In this document: one piece after another, positions 1-11,800 of the stretch | Layout: every line of letters begins with the position of its first letter | Numbering within the stretch: position 1 is the first letter of the stretch | Program-made: the position numbers and the translations under genes | The notes under the pieces: model-generated | The model's database searches: none | What the model was told of the DNA's origin: nothing | Seen by the model: the letters and a program-made list of their open reading frames with translations, nothing else | From: Avena insularis | Lineage: Eukaryota; Streptophyta; Magnoliopsida; Poales; Poaceae | NCBI GenBank assembly: GCA_023614405.1 | Contig: CM042684.1 | Span: 531,696,682 to 531,760,681, forward strand | DNA: 64,000 bases | Reading direction: 5' to 3'

Positions 1-1050
1 AGATAGTCCACGCTCTCAAAATAATGTCTTCAACAAGGTCATTGCCAGACACAACTAATTAAGGGTAGACCTTGGATTTTCACTCTGAAAGGTAAGACTC
101 TAAACTTCACATGTGCTGTCGCCCCCACTATTATACTGCTACTGCGAAACCAAAACAACAGGCAAGTCCCTCAACAGCACAGAGACCCGAACCTCCATTG
201 CCAATCCTCCAATCCGGCCTTTATGATATTCTCCACCTCTGATTTCACCATTAAACAGAATGTGCTGGTAACACATAACAGAGATTCGCGCCGCTCCCTC
301 CAGAACCAAATGGTCGGAATAAAAGCATGGGTGCGCACGACCGAATACCACCCGATCCAGCAAACTCTAGGCATAATGTGCACTGTTACATTCGCTGGCG
401 GAGCCTTCTAGAACTCAACACTCTGGCCAGATCAAGAAGGAATGGGCCTCAGGAAGGTCTCCATCTCCGCACAAGAGGAACCCTAGAACAACCACCTTTA
501 TTGATAAGCGCACCAGCAGTCCCGACGCCACCGGTCCGCAGTCGAGGAGGAGGCTCAACAACCAAAAGCCAAACAACGAACGTCTGGCCGTCGGACATGG
601 AGCAGATCTAGGCAGCTGCACGACCCGGTCGCACTGCCGCCAACATGGCCGCTAGCAGCGAGGTCAGCGCCGTCCCGAGATCCCGATGCCAATTCGCCAT
701 GCCTCGTGGCCAGCCCGGAACGGATCCAGATCCATGCCCCGTGTAGGCGTCGCCGGCACTCGATGCCGCGCCTGGCCGCCAGCGCCCGCCATGGCTCCGC
801 CGCCTCGCTCCCTCCTCAGCCTCGAGCGCACGCACTTGGTGTCGCCCCCGCGCCCCCGCGCCCCCAAACCAGCCGCCCTCCGCGCGTAGGGCAGGCCGCC
901 GGGGAATCGCCTCACCTCCCGCCCATCTTAGACGACTGGGCGCCGTCACCACAGTCGGGATCGGCGGCGACGACGGGACAGCCCACCGTTGAGTCGGCGA
1001 CGGCTAGGATTTGGGGGTCCTCCGGAGCCGCACGTACCTTGTGATGGTTA
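1..1050 (-). mobile_element. LINE-derived element, non-coding remnant, inverted copy
   Basis: Read on the minus strand, a GC-rich 5' leader (about 1050 down to 620) is followed by a less GC-rich body running off the window start. Matching stretches occur on the plus strand at 1350-2680, including GAGTTTGCTGGATCGG, the block around 'GTGAAAATCCAAGG', and a shared CTCCGGAGG motif near the 5' end. The two are therefore diverged copies of one family in head-to-head arrangement. I see no domain in the short open frames. A non-LTR origin is inferred from the GC-rich leader and the A-rich tail of the sister copy. The boundary at 1050 is approximate. Confidence 0.5.
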
Positions 1051-1349
1051 ATGGTTACCTTGTGATGGTTAGTGGTTAGCATTGTACACCGGTGGATGGA
1101 TTTAGTATTTCGGCAACAACGACTCACCGTGGCACAGCACAGTTAGGCTCTCGTGTGCCTAGGTCTAGCTGATCATGATGCGTTGTCGCACGTATCCGCG
1201 AGAATATTTTTTTGAGATTGACGGGGGATCCAGTCCCCACACGCTTGTGTATTCAACTCTCAGAGGAGTGAAGGAGATAGGTATTACATGTCAGATTACA
1301 TTGTTACAAGCTGTGGCAATTCTAGATCGCGCATAAGAAATACAGTAGC

Positions 1350-2680
1350 AACTAAGCAATCCCTCCTGGGTCACCCGCGCGAGGGTGACTCCGGAGGCGC
1401 GTCCCCTAACCCTAAAAGTCTTCCTTCGACGGTCCACTCCGGCCGCTGCCGCCGCGGCGCCGGCAGTGGCAGGCCGGCACCTTTCGAGCGCCCTGACGAG
1501 CTCCCTTCGCGCGGGGAGGTCGTGACCAGGGCGACGCGAACGGTGGTTGGCCTATAGGTCGGTGGCATTCACCGGTGCGGGAGGCTCACTGACCCGCGAC
1601 TGGGAGGCGTGGAGGAGATCATTTCGGGCGTGGATGTCGGCCGGTGGCAGTGGCACGATGCCCTAGTGGCGGCGTTGTTCCTCATGGTGTTGTGGCACGG
1701 CTGCAGGCCGGTGGCGGTGGCGCGGTTGCCCTAGTAGCGGCTCTGTCCCTCATGGTGTTGCGACGCGGCTGTTGGTTCGTGGCGGCGGTGTAGTTGCCCT
1801 AGGCGGCGGCGTTGCTAGTCTTGGTGTTGCGCTCTCGAGCCCAATCTGCCCGTTCCTTTCGTCGGGAGCCAACCCTTGATGTCGGGACTGTCGGATTGGC
1901 ATGAATAAAAGGTGCTGGTCCTAGCGTTCCTCATGCGCGGTCTGGAGAGGCGTGTCCCGGAAGGCGCCGCCGACGAACTCCCATGGGCATCCCATGCCAG
2001 GAGTTTGCTGGATCGGATGGAATTAGGTCATGCACACCCATGTTTTTTCTGACCGTTTGGTTTCAAAGGGAGCATCGTGAAGCTCTACTATGGGTTACCA
2101 TCATTGTACATGTCCTTAACGGTCTATGGTGAAGTCAGAAACAGAGAAGGTCGTGAAAGCCGAGATATGAGGACTAGCATTGGTGGTTTGAGTCTTTGTG
2201 GCGGTAAGGTACTGGCTTGGTGATTGGTGACTTATAGCAGCAACATTGAAAGTGTGTGTGTGGGGGGGGGTTGATATCACTAGGAAAGTTCATTCTTACC
2301 TTCAGGGTGAAAATCCAAGGTTGGCCATAATTGGTTGTGTCTGACAATGATCTTATTGAAAGCATTGTTTTGTGAGTGAGGACCCTCTACAGTGTGAGAA
2401 CCTATGATCTATGATCGTACAATGATAGCGCTTGTGCACAACTCCTTCTTGGAAGCGTCTCTTTTAGAGAAGCTAGACTTCTGGTGATGTCTTGGTGGTA
2501 TTAGGTCTGGAGCTACAAGGAATAGATCGCTAAAGCGGGACTTTTCTTTCTTTTTTGTAATTCGTCTTCTTTTTTCTGGGTTGTGTGCATCCGTAAGACC
2601 GCTAGAGCAATACATTGTTGTAGAGGTTGGGTGTAATTTGTATCTTCACGATATTAATATATGTTCCTTATAAAAAGGCA
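1350..2680 (+). mobile_element. LINE-derived element, non-coding remnant, direct copy
   Basis: Plus-strand copy of the family at 1-1050. It opens with a GC-rich leader carrying short inverted repeats (CACCCGCGCGAGGGTG near 1373) and repeated GGCGGCG/GGTGTTG motifs. It ends with an AT-rich tail (TATTAATATATGTTCC followed by TTATAAAAAG near 2670) typical of plant LINE 3' ends. No RT or endonuclease domain is present, so this is a deletion derivative lacking the coding body. There is a G run near 2265. No target-site duplication could be identified. Confidence 0.5.
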
Positions 2681-2759
2681 ATTTTCCTATTTGAACCTAC
2701 GAGACCAAAGATCGATATCTATCGTAACTCAATTTGAAGGACGACAACAGTAGGGCAAT

Positions 2760-3765
2760 CGTTTCGGTTTCGGTAGAAGATCATATCGTTCCATGCCTTC
2801 CAAATATCCTAAACGACCACAACAAGGCACATAAGTACCATGTACGCATGTGGCGACTAGGGCAGGATCGATCCGTGACCCAACCCTCTACTTTGAGAGT
2901 CGACTTGCCTTCGTTGGCTCCTCTCCCATTTCTCTCCAGCGGCCTCGTCGGCCGATGGGGATGGGGGAGGGGAGGCCGTGCTCCCCTCTATAGTTGTAGG
3001 TCTCCTAGTGGTAGCAGTAGTGGCCTTGTGCCAGTAGTAGGCTTCGTGCCTGTAGTATGGAGCAGGGTGAAGGATCCACGCGACTGGATCTCGATCCAGC
3101 TAGGGTTTGTGTTCCTCCTCTTGTTAAGTTCTCTGGCCGGCCTTGGTGGTGAGGGGAGAACTGAGCACAAGGCGGCGGAGTGGACCACCGTCTCAGATAA
3201 TAATCTCGTCGCGTTTGTCCACTCCTTCTGGTGGTATGGTGATGCTCTACAGGGTTCTTTGGCCGGCCGTGGCGGTGAGGGAAGCGACTTCTTTAGGGCA
3301 TTATCTACCCCTCCTCAAGGGTATACCTGGGCATTTTTCGGTCCGGGCCAGGTCGGGCTCGGTCCGGGCCTGACCAAGCCCGACCGTGAAAATCCCAGGC
3401 ACGAGCCGGCCCGGCCCGGCTGTCGGGCCTGAAAATCAAGCCCAGGCCCGGCCCATGCTGCACGTTTTTTGTCGGGCCTTTCCCTATTTTGCGCATTCCT
3501 CAAGCCCGAGCCCGGCCCGTGACACCTTCGGGTTGCAGAACTGGAGCCTAGGCCTGGCCCGCGGGCCTCAAAAGCTCGGCCCGACGGGATTTTTTCAGGA
3601 CGGGCCGACCGGGTCGGGCTGCCCACGTCTAGGACTACTCGAGGGTCTCTACTGCGATTCGAGCAAATCCACTGGCATCCGTCGTCGTCGCCGTGATCCG
3701 TGGCCAGAAGGGCGGCCAGTTTCGACGCGATGGAAGCGTCTCTTCAACCTCTAGTGTGGAGCCCC
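2760..3765 (+). mobile_element. LINE-like 5' leader fragment, split by a hAT MITE
   Basis: GC-rich sequence with repeated GGCCGGCC, GTAGTAG and GGTGGT motifs, resembling the leaders of the two preceding LINE-derived elements in composition but not clearly in sequence. It is interrupted at 3322-3637 by a hAT-type MITE; outside the MITE it resumes to about 3765. A 232-codon plus-strand open frame at 2734-3432 reads into the MITE, has no recognisable domain and looks like a by-product of composition. Assignment to LINEs is an inference. Confidence 0.3.
3322..3637. mobile_element. hAT-type MITE rich in GGGCC motifs
   Basis: A 316 bp unit built of repeated GGGCCGG/CCCGGGCC-like words. The left end contains CCTGGGCA and the right end, reverse-complemented, contains CGTGGGCA, giving imperfect terminal inverted repeats beginning with TA. 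It is flanked by CTCAAGGG (3314-3321) and CTCGAGGG (3638-3645), an 8 bp target duplication with one mismatch, as expected for hAT elements. The interior is non-coding. Confidence 0.6.
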
Positions 3766-4184
3766 CCCCTCCCCCCGAATCTTGGGCCGAAGTTCCCCAC
3801 CCAGGGTCGGGCTGGCGAAATCTAGGGCCTTGTGCAAAACTCTAAAATAGGGCCCTATCTCTCTTCAAAAGGTGAACTGATGAACAAGTATAAATGTATA
3901 ATATATGCTTTCTAAAAAAGTACACTATATGCTAAAGTATGTATTTGATGTACAGTAAAACTCACTTCATCTCATGTCAAACTACCGCAACCGAGGAAAC
4001 GAGGACCGTGCATTTGCGATATCTATTAGTGCTGGAACCAAATCATCGTGGTGTCCATGGATGGTGGTGTAGTTTCCTCTCGCATGTGGCTTATTGCCTC
4101 TCGATGTTGCCGTTGAGGATGTCTCTATCTCTTTTCCGAGGCACACAAAATAGGGAGAAGGAGAATTGGATGAAGAATGTGAAT
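3766..4184. other. Intergenic stretch without recognised feature
   Basis: AT-rich sequence with a short GGGCC-containing segment (about 3820-3855). No domain, repeat boundary or RNA gene is recognised. Confidence 0.5.
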
Positions 4185-4186
4185 TA

Positions 4187-4231
4187 CTCCCTCCGTTTCA
4201 TAATATAAGATGTTTTATCTTTATAAAAAGA
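4187..4231. mobile_element. Stowaway MITE, left part (split by Helitron)
   Basis: Starts with CTCCCTCCGTTTCATAATA directly after a TA dinucleotide (4185-4186), the standard Stowaway end, then continues as ATAAGATGTTTTATC. The sequence breaks off at 4231 where the Helitron end begins. The rest of the same MITE resumes at 20197 and closes with a GAGGGAG end followed by TA. Confidence 0.85.
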
Positions 4232-4242
4232 CTAGTAAAATG

Positions 4243-4260
4243 CCCGTGCATTGCTACGGG
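4243..4260 (-). terminator. Helitron 3' terminal hairpin
   Basis: On the minus strand CCCGT and ACGGG form a 5 bp stem around an 8-base loop, 7 bases before the terminal CTAG. This is the usual position for the Helitron 3' stop signal; the stem is shorter than in many families. Confidence 0.65.
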
Positions 4261-4780
4261 TCTAAAAAAAGGTTTTTCATTACACATCTCAACATATTAG
4301 TTGAGTGCCCATGTCCACGGCCAAGATCAACAAAAGATGAGATATTTGATCAAAATAGCATTGTAATTCACGTGCATTTTATCAATTTCTTTTCTCGCTG
4401 CCCATTAAGAAATAGACCAACTGGAAGTACACAGAGGTACACACGCACAACGAGGGGGCTACCTATAGTCAAACTGTTACAGTGAGCAATCTCAAGCTTG
4501 AATAGACCCACCAATCACTGCATAGGTGAATGAGCCATTCAGAAAGACCCTGCATAAATTGACATATACATAGAACTTTCTGAAGAAAACCGATAATGTA
4601 CGATTTGGTGTGATGTTAATCACTATGGCAGAATAGACAACCCCGCTGCTTTAGAACTAACATTAATCTTAACCAAAACAAAAGCCGACATATTATTACA
4701 ACACTCCTAATTCCTTGCAAGGCATTGAATCTCATACCAACACTTATTTCTGGCACATGGGGATAATTTTCTTGCAACCT

Positions 4781-5339
4781 GTAATACATCACATATTGAC
4801 ATCGGCCAGAAAGTGACACATTATCCCCCCCCCCCCAAAAAGTGACACATTATACCGTTTCCTGCTAAAAAGTACAACATACTTGGTAGGTGAGACAAAA
4901 TTACTGAATCAAAAACATATAAAATTACATTCCCTTCTATTCATATTAATTGTTAATAATATGGATGTATCTAGAACTAAAAAATATGTCTAGATACATC
5001 CATATTAGCAATAATTAATATGAATATGATGTAATACATCGCATATTGACATCAGCAAGAAACCAAAAGAAACTGACACATTATACTGATTCCAGATAAA
5101 AGGTACTACCGTACACACTTGCTGGGTGAGGAAAAATTACTGAATCGAAAACAATTAAAATTATACTTATATTCAAACTATTACAGTGAGCAATCTCAAG
5201 CCTATAATACATCACATATTGACATCAGCCTGAAACCAAAAGAAACCGACACGTTATACTGATTCCCGTAAAAAAGTACTACAGTAGACACTTGCTCGGG
5301 GAGGCAAAATTACTGAATCAAAAACAATTAAAATTACTT
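4781..5339. repeat. Three diverged tandem repeats of about 140-150 bp inside the Helitron
   Basis: Copies at about 4781-4930, 5029-5167 and 5204-5339 share the order AATACATC(A/G)CATATTGACATC, GACAC(A/G)TTATAC, AAAAGTAC, then GAGG/GAGACAAAATTACTGAATC. An inverted-repeat insertion separates copies 1 and 2. The spacer word ATTACAGTGAGCAATCTC before copy 3 also occurs near 4475, so the original unit may be longer. Non-coding. Confidence 0.65.
4938..5026. mobile_element. Small inverted-repeat (MITE-like) element
   Basis: Two arms of about 38 bp (4938-4975 and 4989-5026) are near-perfect reverse complements, sharing ATATGGATGTATCTAGA, with a 13 bp loop. The core resembles Stowaway interiors (GTCTAGATACATCC), but the CTCCCTCC ends are missing. 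Confidence 0.5.
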
Positions 5340-6711
5340 GTGCCCCACACCATGTGTGACACCTAGCTCTACACAAATATCCAAACAAATTTGTGCAAAT
5401 CAAACACATATATCCAGCTAAAAAATTATCTCATGCAATCGTGATACGTCAATCGTAAGAAGAGATGCATTGACCGCATATCGGAATTAGCTTCTAGACC
5501 CATCCTAGGTTGGGGCAGGTCGGAGTCTCTGGAGATTAGGACTGCCTCACCGCCACCATCACGGGACATTTGTCTATTGCAGAAACAGTTAGGAACAGAG
5601 CAACCTCGCGGAAACAGGAATGCGAGTTGAACAGTCAGGAACAGAGCAACCTCTCCATTGTTGTGATCCACAGATGTAAATAAGGCATAATATATTCCAC
5701 CTCTATAACTAAATTGCAGGAATCAGTAGTCATTCACATATCAGAATAAAAACATCATTAAAGCATCATTCAACCACTTGAAAAACAAAATAATAAATTT
5801 GTGAGAAGAGGGTGGTATTGTCTTGTTCTTTAAGAAGAGAGATGTCCTGTTTTGCCTAGCTATTGAAGAAACAATATGGAAAAGTGTACATCTGCTGAAG
5901 ACAAACTAAGCGATATGGAATCACCCAACCACCACAAAAACTAGCAATGATTAAACTTGCAAAGAACAACTTGGATACCTCAATCAAAATAATCAACATA
6001 CAAACCTGCAGGAAACATGATAAAACTTATAGCTCAGTGCATGAACCATGTATAGGCTGAAACAAATGTGTAAATGTGTTACGACTGAAGGTCAACCACA
6101 ACCTGTCATATCAAATTTAGCATCACAATGTTATTGATCAAATCAAGCATGCGAGCAAACCAGAATTCAGCATGCTTTACTCTATAACAACAGATCTTTA
6201 AAAAAAACCAGATTTTCAACATCACTACACATATATTATATCCTGCCAAAGAGATTATTATCTATTGATAAGTAACATTAGTCATTCAGGTCCAAGGTCT
6301 GCTAGCTATTTCTGGACTTCGACATCTTGGTCAAACAGACCAAAAATTAGTAATGATATTTGTGAGAAAAGTGTTAATGCTCCCTTTCTCTTTTTTTCTA
6401 TCGGCATGTCGTGATGCTTGAACACAGATTCTTATTGGAGCCGGGTGTTACTTTCCCATATAAATAAATAAGCGAATTACTTCAATGATGTATTTTTATC
6501 CTACCCAGTAGTTAGCTCATAGTGAGACTGATAAGCAAGCCGGTGCTACAAAAGGTCTTTTTCTTGTTAATGTGAATAGATAAATGAAGCATAGACCTTT
6601 GAAAATTTTGCTTAGCTATGTGTAATGTAGGGAAGAGGAAGATTAACCCATTGCAAAAACTGTGAAGTGGGAAAGCGAACCGGCCCCAAGAAAAAATAGA
6701 ATTTAAATCCC

Positions 6712-7288
6712 CTAAAGGTCATCCTTTTGAATCAGAGTGTAATTTAAAGTGATGACCCGGGAGCTACACCAGTTCAATCTTGACTGAATCCACAAAATGC
6801 ACTTACAGATGTTAGCTTCAACTTTAGCAAAACAAAAATACCCATTGACACGTTTTCTTTGTGCATTTAACTGATCTAGGACAGAGAAGCAGGAATTTGG
6901 CTCAGCGTATGCACCTCGATTACCAGCTTGTTGAGGTGGCGGTGCATCCTCGCCTGCAGCAATCTCACAGGGACAAATAAGAACTTCTTATAATTAAAGG
7001 TCTGCAAACATCATGTTTAGAGAAATCTTACAAAATGATCACAAGGCTGCAAATTAACTACTCCCTCCAACCCAAATTAGTTGACTTAGATTTGTCTAGA
7101 TTCGATCGTATCTAGACATGATTTAGTATTAGATACATCAGTATCTTAACAAATTTGAATCAACTAATTTGGGTAGGAGGGAGTAACATATTTGGTGGTT
7201 GACCTGCAGCAACCTTGCATATTTGGGCTTCCTGTTTTCCGTCTCCGTCCTCGTTAACTTTTATATTTGTATCGCATGTCACTTGTAC
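6712..7288 (-). pseudogene. Possible captured gene fragment in Helitron (two exon-like blocks)
   Basis: On the minus strand an 85 bp block (7288-7204) is preceded by a pyrimidine tract plus TTGCAG and followed by GTCAAC. It reads openly and ends with one extra base. A second block begins at 6953 after GCTGCAG; joined in phase (G + GC), it stays open for about 80 codons to a TAG at 6712-6714. The first block encodes an Asp/Glu/Lys-rich stretch and the second starts GEDAPPPQQAGNRGAYAEP. I recognise no family. A further exon-like block with a GTAGGT donor lies at 7822-7744, but I could not join it in phase. Helitrons commonly capture gene pieces, so capture is plausible but unproven. Confidence 0.3.
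7061..7183. mobile_element. Stowaway MITE, complete
   Basis: Begins CTCCCTCCAACCCAAATTAG and ends with the matching inverted end (CTAATTTGGGTAGGAGGGAG), flanked on both sides by TA (7059-7060 and 7184-7185). Non-coding, 123 bp, inserted within the Helitron. Confidence 0.9.
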
Positions 7289-8885
7289 CTGCAAGAACAC
7301 AATAATGTATCTCAGTTCTCAAATACCAATGGTTGTTGACAAGTGTAGCTGACATAAATTCTTTCATAAGGCTGCAAATTAACAAACTGCATATATTTTA
7401 TTCTACTGTCATGCAAATAAACTATAATACTGAAATAAGAACTCTTAAATGTTGAAAAACTTAGTGAAAACATCTTCACGACCAACTAAGGGTAGTCACT
7501 TCTCCTTTCGGGTGCTCAAAGCACCCACTCTATGTAGTCTTTCAGGTAGTACAAATTAGTGAATTATGGAAATGACAAGTCTTTATGGCTCCAAGAATCT
7601 ATAATACTGTTCCAGGCTGCATGTCCATCATGTGGTGTGGGCAAAAATCGTACCAGCTAAGAATCTTAGCTGGTTCAAGGCTTCCAGCAGGAAGCACAAC
7701 TTAATTAAGTTGCCAAAGAAGACGAGATCTGCAGGAGACCTACCTTTGCTCCGGCAAGCACGAGGACGGTGTGTCATTGTTGCTACTGTGAGAGTTGGCC
7801 TGCCACCTCCACAAAGCCACCTCTGAACCCTGAATACAGCACATCACTGTTAGTAATTGAGGCGGAACGAGCAGGGTGGAAAGAGGGAACGATAGGTCAG
7901 GATGCAGGCGGACGCGTCCGCAGTGTCCGTTGCATAAAATGCACCAGCCGCTTAATCTAAGTCACGTGTCCATATAGTTTAGTGCACCTGTCCGTGGATG
8001 GCCGCCGGTCCTATGCGGACATAATGAGTGTACACCAGTGCACGAGATCACGCCAGCTTGGTGTGCACGAGACCACGCCAGCTTCTTCACTTTGCTGTTC
8101 TTGATGCGTCAGACCTGCAGAGCCAGTGACACCTAGAAGTTTTCAGTGGTGGCTAGATTCAGTAGTTAATGGTAGGTTACAGAGAGTGAAATCTGACGTG
8201 AAAAGGCAGCTGCAGCTCAAGCTGCCGAAGATGTTCTTAATGACAAATATTCTGAAAGTGTCTTTGACACATTGGGTAGAAGGCCTCAAATATTTCATAC
8301 TATATAAGGTTAAAAGACAGTAAATGTACTTGTTCAAATCACAAACTAAGCTTCTCTAGCTTAACTGGGAAGACGTACAATGAACTGCTATTTTTTTCGG
8401 GATAACATCCTTGTTCGGATCATGAATGTTGCTCCTGTTGCAGAATCCCCTGTAGTTTTCAGTTTTCACGAGCAAAATAGCTCAGGGGTACTAAATCACT
8501 TGCAGTACCTTAGATCCCATTTACCCACCTTCAAGGCTAATCCTATTAAGCTAACAGATGGTTTCAGTTTAGCATTGTACTCTTTGAATCGTCCTGAACC
8601 TCTCCTTCTTTGACAGCACCTCTAAATAATAATGCTAATAAGTCTTGTATCTTTGCAGCGACACATGTCTGATCATCCTGAACCTCTTCGACGGCACCTC
8701 TTGTAGTTTTGGTACAGTACTCTCTAAATCACTAGTGAATTTCCCGTGAGAACATTAAATTAAATAAGATATTTGATCCCAATCTTCTTACTGAAAAGAG
8801 AACTGATCCGACAAATTTAATATGGCAGAATTCTTTGCAATAAGGGGGGAGATGAGACCTGCTCCTTGCCCTCTAGGTTGATGCC

Positions 8886-11800
8886 TGTAGGGGTTAGGAG
8901 TCTGACCCAACCTTGTTATAATATAAGGTAAGGTAGAATCCCCTGTGATGACATTGCTAGTCCCTGGATCAATAGCTAGCATCCACAGTTTAGATGTAAT
9001 ATCAAGGAACAAAGGTCATAATACAACTTTATAACCAGGAATAACATAATTTTATTACATCAAACATAGCTCATTTGACTATTATATTACATTGCAGCGG
9101 AATATCTATAGTCATGGGGTCCTTCATCTTCAAAGTGCCACAGACAGATGTTGGTTGTAGACTTTGTAATCCTAATCAAACAATCTTCACTAAAATCAAT
9201 CAAACCGGCAACATTACAAGTTACAGCCACAAGAGTCAATACATTTGAATTGTATTGGAAAGTTTCACTTCTATGTATAATATGTGTGGATCCTATCATT
9301 ACATGCAAGTTTGGCTAAGTAGAGTTTTTAGGCTCATTTGCATAAAGCAATATTTTATCCTAACTTTTCAAAATGGTTTTGGTCCTTTGTCAAATCTCTT
9401 TTTCCAAGTTCCTTGAACTCCTTGGTAGAAACTCAAGTGTTCAAGTCCTTGTCAAAATCCTTGTGCACCTTGGTAACCCTAAGTGCATCAAGTTTTATAA
9501 ATTCTCATGAGTTCCTTGGTAACCCCAAGTGTTCATGTTTTCATCAAAATCTCTTGAGCTCCTTGGTAAACACTCAAGTGCATCAAGTTTTTATTTTAGA
9601 AGTTGGAATGTCGAGATCTCCCATAGTTCAAACTTTAGTTGCTCAGTATTGTCCATAACCGGGGACACGGCTAAGTACTTAGATTTTATTATCTTCTGCA
9701 GAAGGAGTACACTTTACCCATATGTCACAATCCCATCCTTTTGCCACCAGTGGCCTACTGGATTAGCACTCACCAAGATGGAGAACTGGCAGATTGAGAA
9801 TGTGACGAAGTCTTTCTAAAAGGTCCTCCCATACACCATTGCTAGCTTGTCTTCAGCCCCCATGAAGCATTCCAGATCCCCATGTCCAGTAACTAAAGAC
9901 AATGTATGGGTCTTCCTAATGTAATTGACTAAGCCAGAGCCATAATAGCATGTGGTTGCACACGAAAGCCACAAATGGAGAAGCATGTTCAATCTCTAAG
10001 TTTCCTAGGTGGTTTTCTTTTGGAGCACAACACAAAGTGATTCCCATAAACATGGTTCCTTTTGTTGCCACCTTCTCCAAAACTTAAAGTATCCACCACC
10101 TAGGTGGTTCATTGAGTCCTTGTTTTATTATGTAAAACACAAGTCCCTTTTCTCAACCTTTGTAAAATCTCAACATGTATCTCTTTTCAAAATATAGCAT
10201 GGCTAAGCATGTAACAACTACAATATTTTCACTAAGGAGTGTATAGGGAATCCTATTAGGATTTAGCATAGCATAAGTATAAAATTGTTTTCATGCATGT
10301 TTTCAAAATCCACTAAGTATAATGAAAATAGTAGGACTTTTGTATGATAGTGTAACTTGCCTTTTGGTAGGGAATGGTGGTTCACTTCTTGATCTTGCTA
10401 GTCTCACACTTTGCTAAATTCACTACAAGTCAAACAAGCAAACACAAAATCAACTAACATTCCAAACCAAAGTCAAGCCAACAAATTCACACTCACAAAG
10501 CAATGGAATCTAAGTCAAGCATAAGTATGCAAAGGATGGTTCTATTGCAAGGATGGTCTCCATTAGGTTTCTAAACTTTGTAAGGTCCAAATTGGTCATT
10601 TACCAAAATGGCAAAGTCATTAGTTAGAGGGTTTTTCCCAAAAACTATTTTAAAATCCATTCAACTTTTTATGTGGTGGAAAGTGGTTTTATCAAATCAA
10701 AAATCTTTAAGTTTCTCACCAAAAGTTTCTAACTCCCAAGACTTGGTGTTTTGGGTCAGTAGCTTTGAATCAAAATATTTTCCCAAAGTTTTTATTCCAA
10801 AATCTTTTTCATAATAAAACCATTATCTTTACTTAGCTAGAAATAGACTAATTCAATTAATCCATTCTAAATTTTTCCAATTTCATTTTAAAAACCATGG
10901 GTTGGTTCCTAGGGTCAGTAAGGTCACAACAAACCATTTTGCAAAGGTTTTAACCCTAAAAGCATTTTTAAACAATTTTTATACTCTAAACAAGCTCACA
11001 AAAGAATCTGCAAAAACAAGCAAACTAACAGATACTATTTGCTAAACTAAGGGCATGTCTGGCTACGTCTTGCTCTCCTGAATCCAACGACATAAAATTT
11101 GTAATTTTTGGACGTGTGGTTTGAAAGTTACAAAGGTTTGAAAATGGCATTTAAATCTGATTTCAAACTCTATTCTCAAACGTCTGTTGCCACGCGTCTT
11201 AATCTCATTCGCCCATACCGTTTTGTCTGGATTGGCTATTCTGGCGCATTGGATCAAGTCCGATCGTGCGACCCTGAACGCATACCCCTTCGTGTTAAGT
11301 GATTCTTTCGTAGCCAATGGATCTGCATCTAACGGTCGCTGCGCGTTTGACCTAAAAGGAGCGGCGCTGACGGCGGTTGTGCGGCGGTGGCGCTCTGTCG
11401 GCGAGGTTGTCAACAATGCAGGAAGCAAGGGAGAAGAAGGGGATGCTCACCAGACTCACGGGATCGTGGTGAAGCTCAAGGTACTCGCGAGAAGGCAAGG
11501 GGCGCACGGGTGTCGTCGGAATTCCTCGCCGGAGATGCTCTGGTTCTCGGGTGCGGTCAGATGTTGTCGGCGAGGCTCTGGGCTCGCGAAGCAAGCGAGA
11601 GGTGTGTTAGGCGCTGGTACTAAGGAGTATGTGAGCATCACTGAATGGCATCGGGGAGGTCCGAGCTTACCAGGAAGACTCGCCGGAGTTTGCAGTAGAC
11701 GCGGTGGTGCTCAGAAGTGGGCGGAGCCAACGCCTGGGCGCCATGGTGAGTTCTTGCGCAGAACGTCCATTGGGGATGCTGATCACATCTGCGTGCTCGA

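Noticed and set aside
2734..3432. 232-codon plus-strand open frame
   Set aside because: Runs from unrelated sequence into a hAT MITE; no domain; explained by GC-rich composition.
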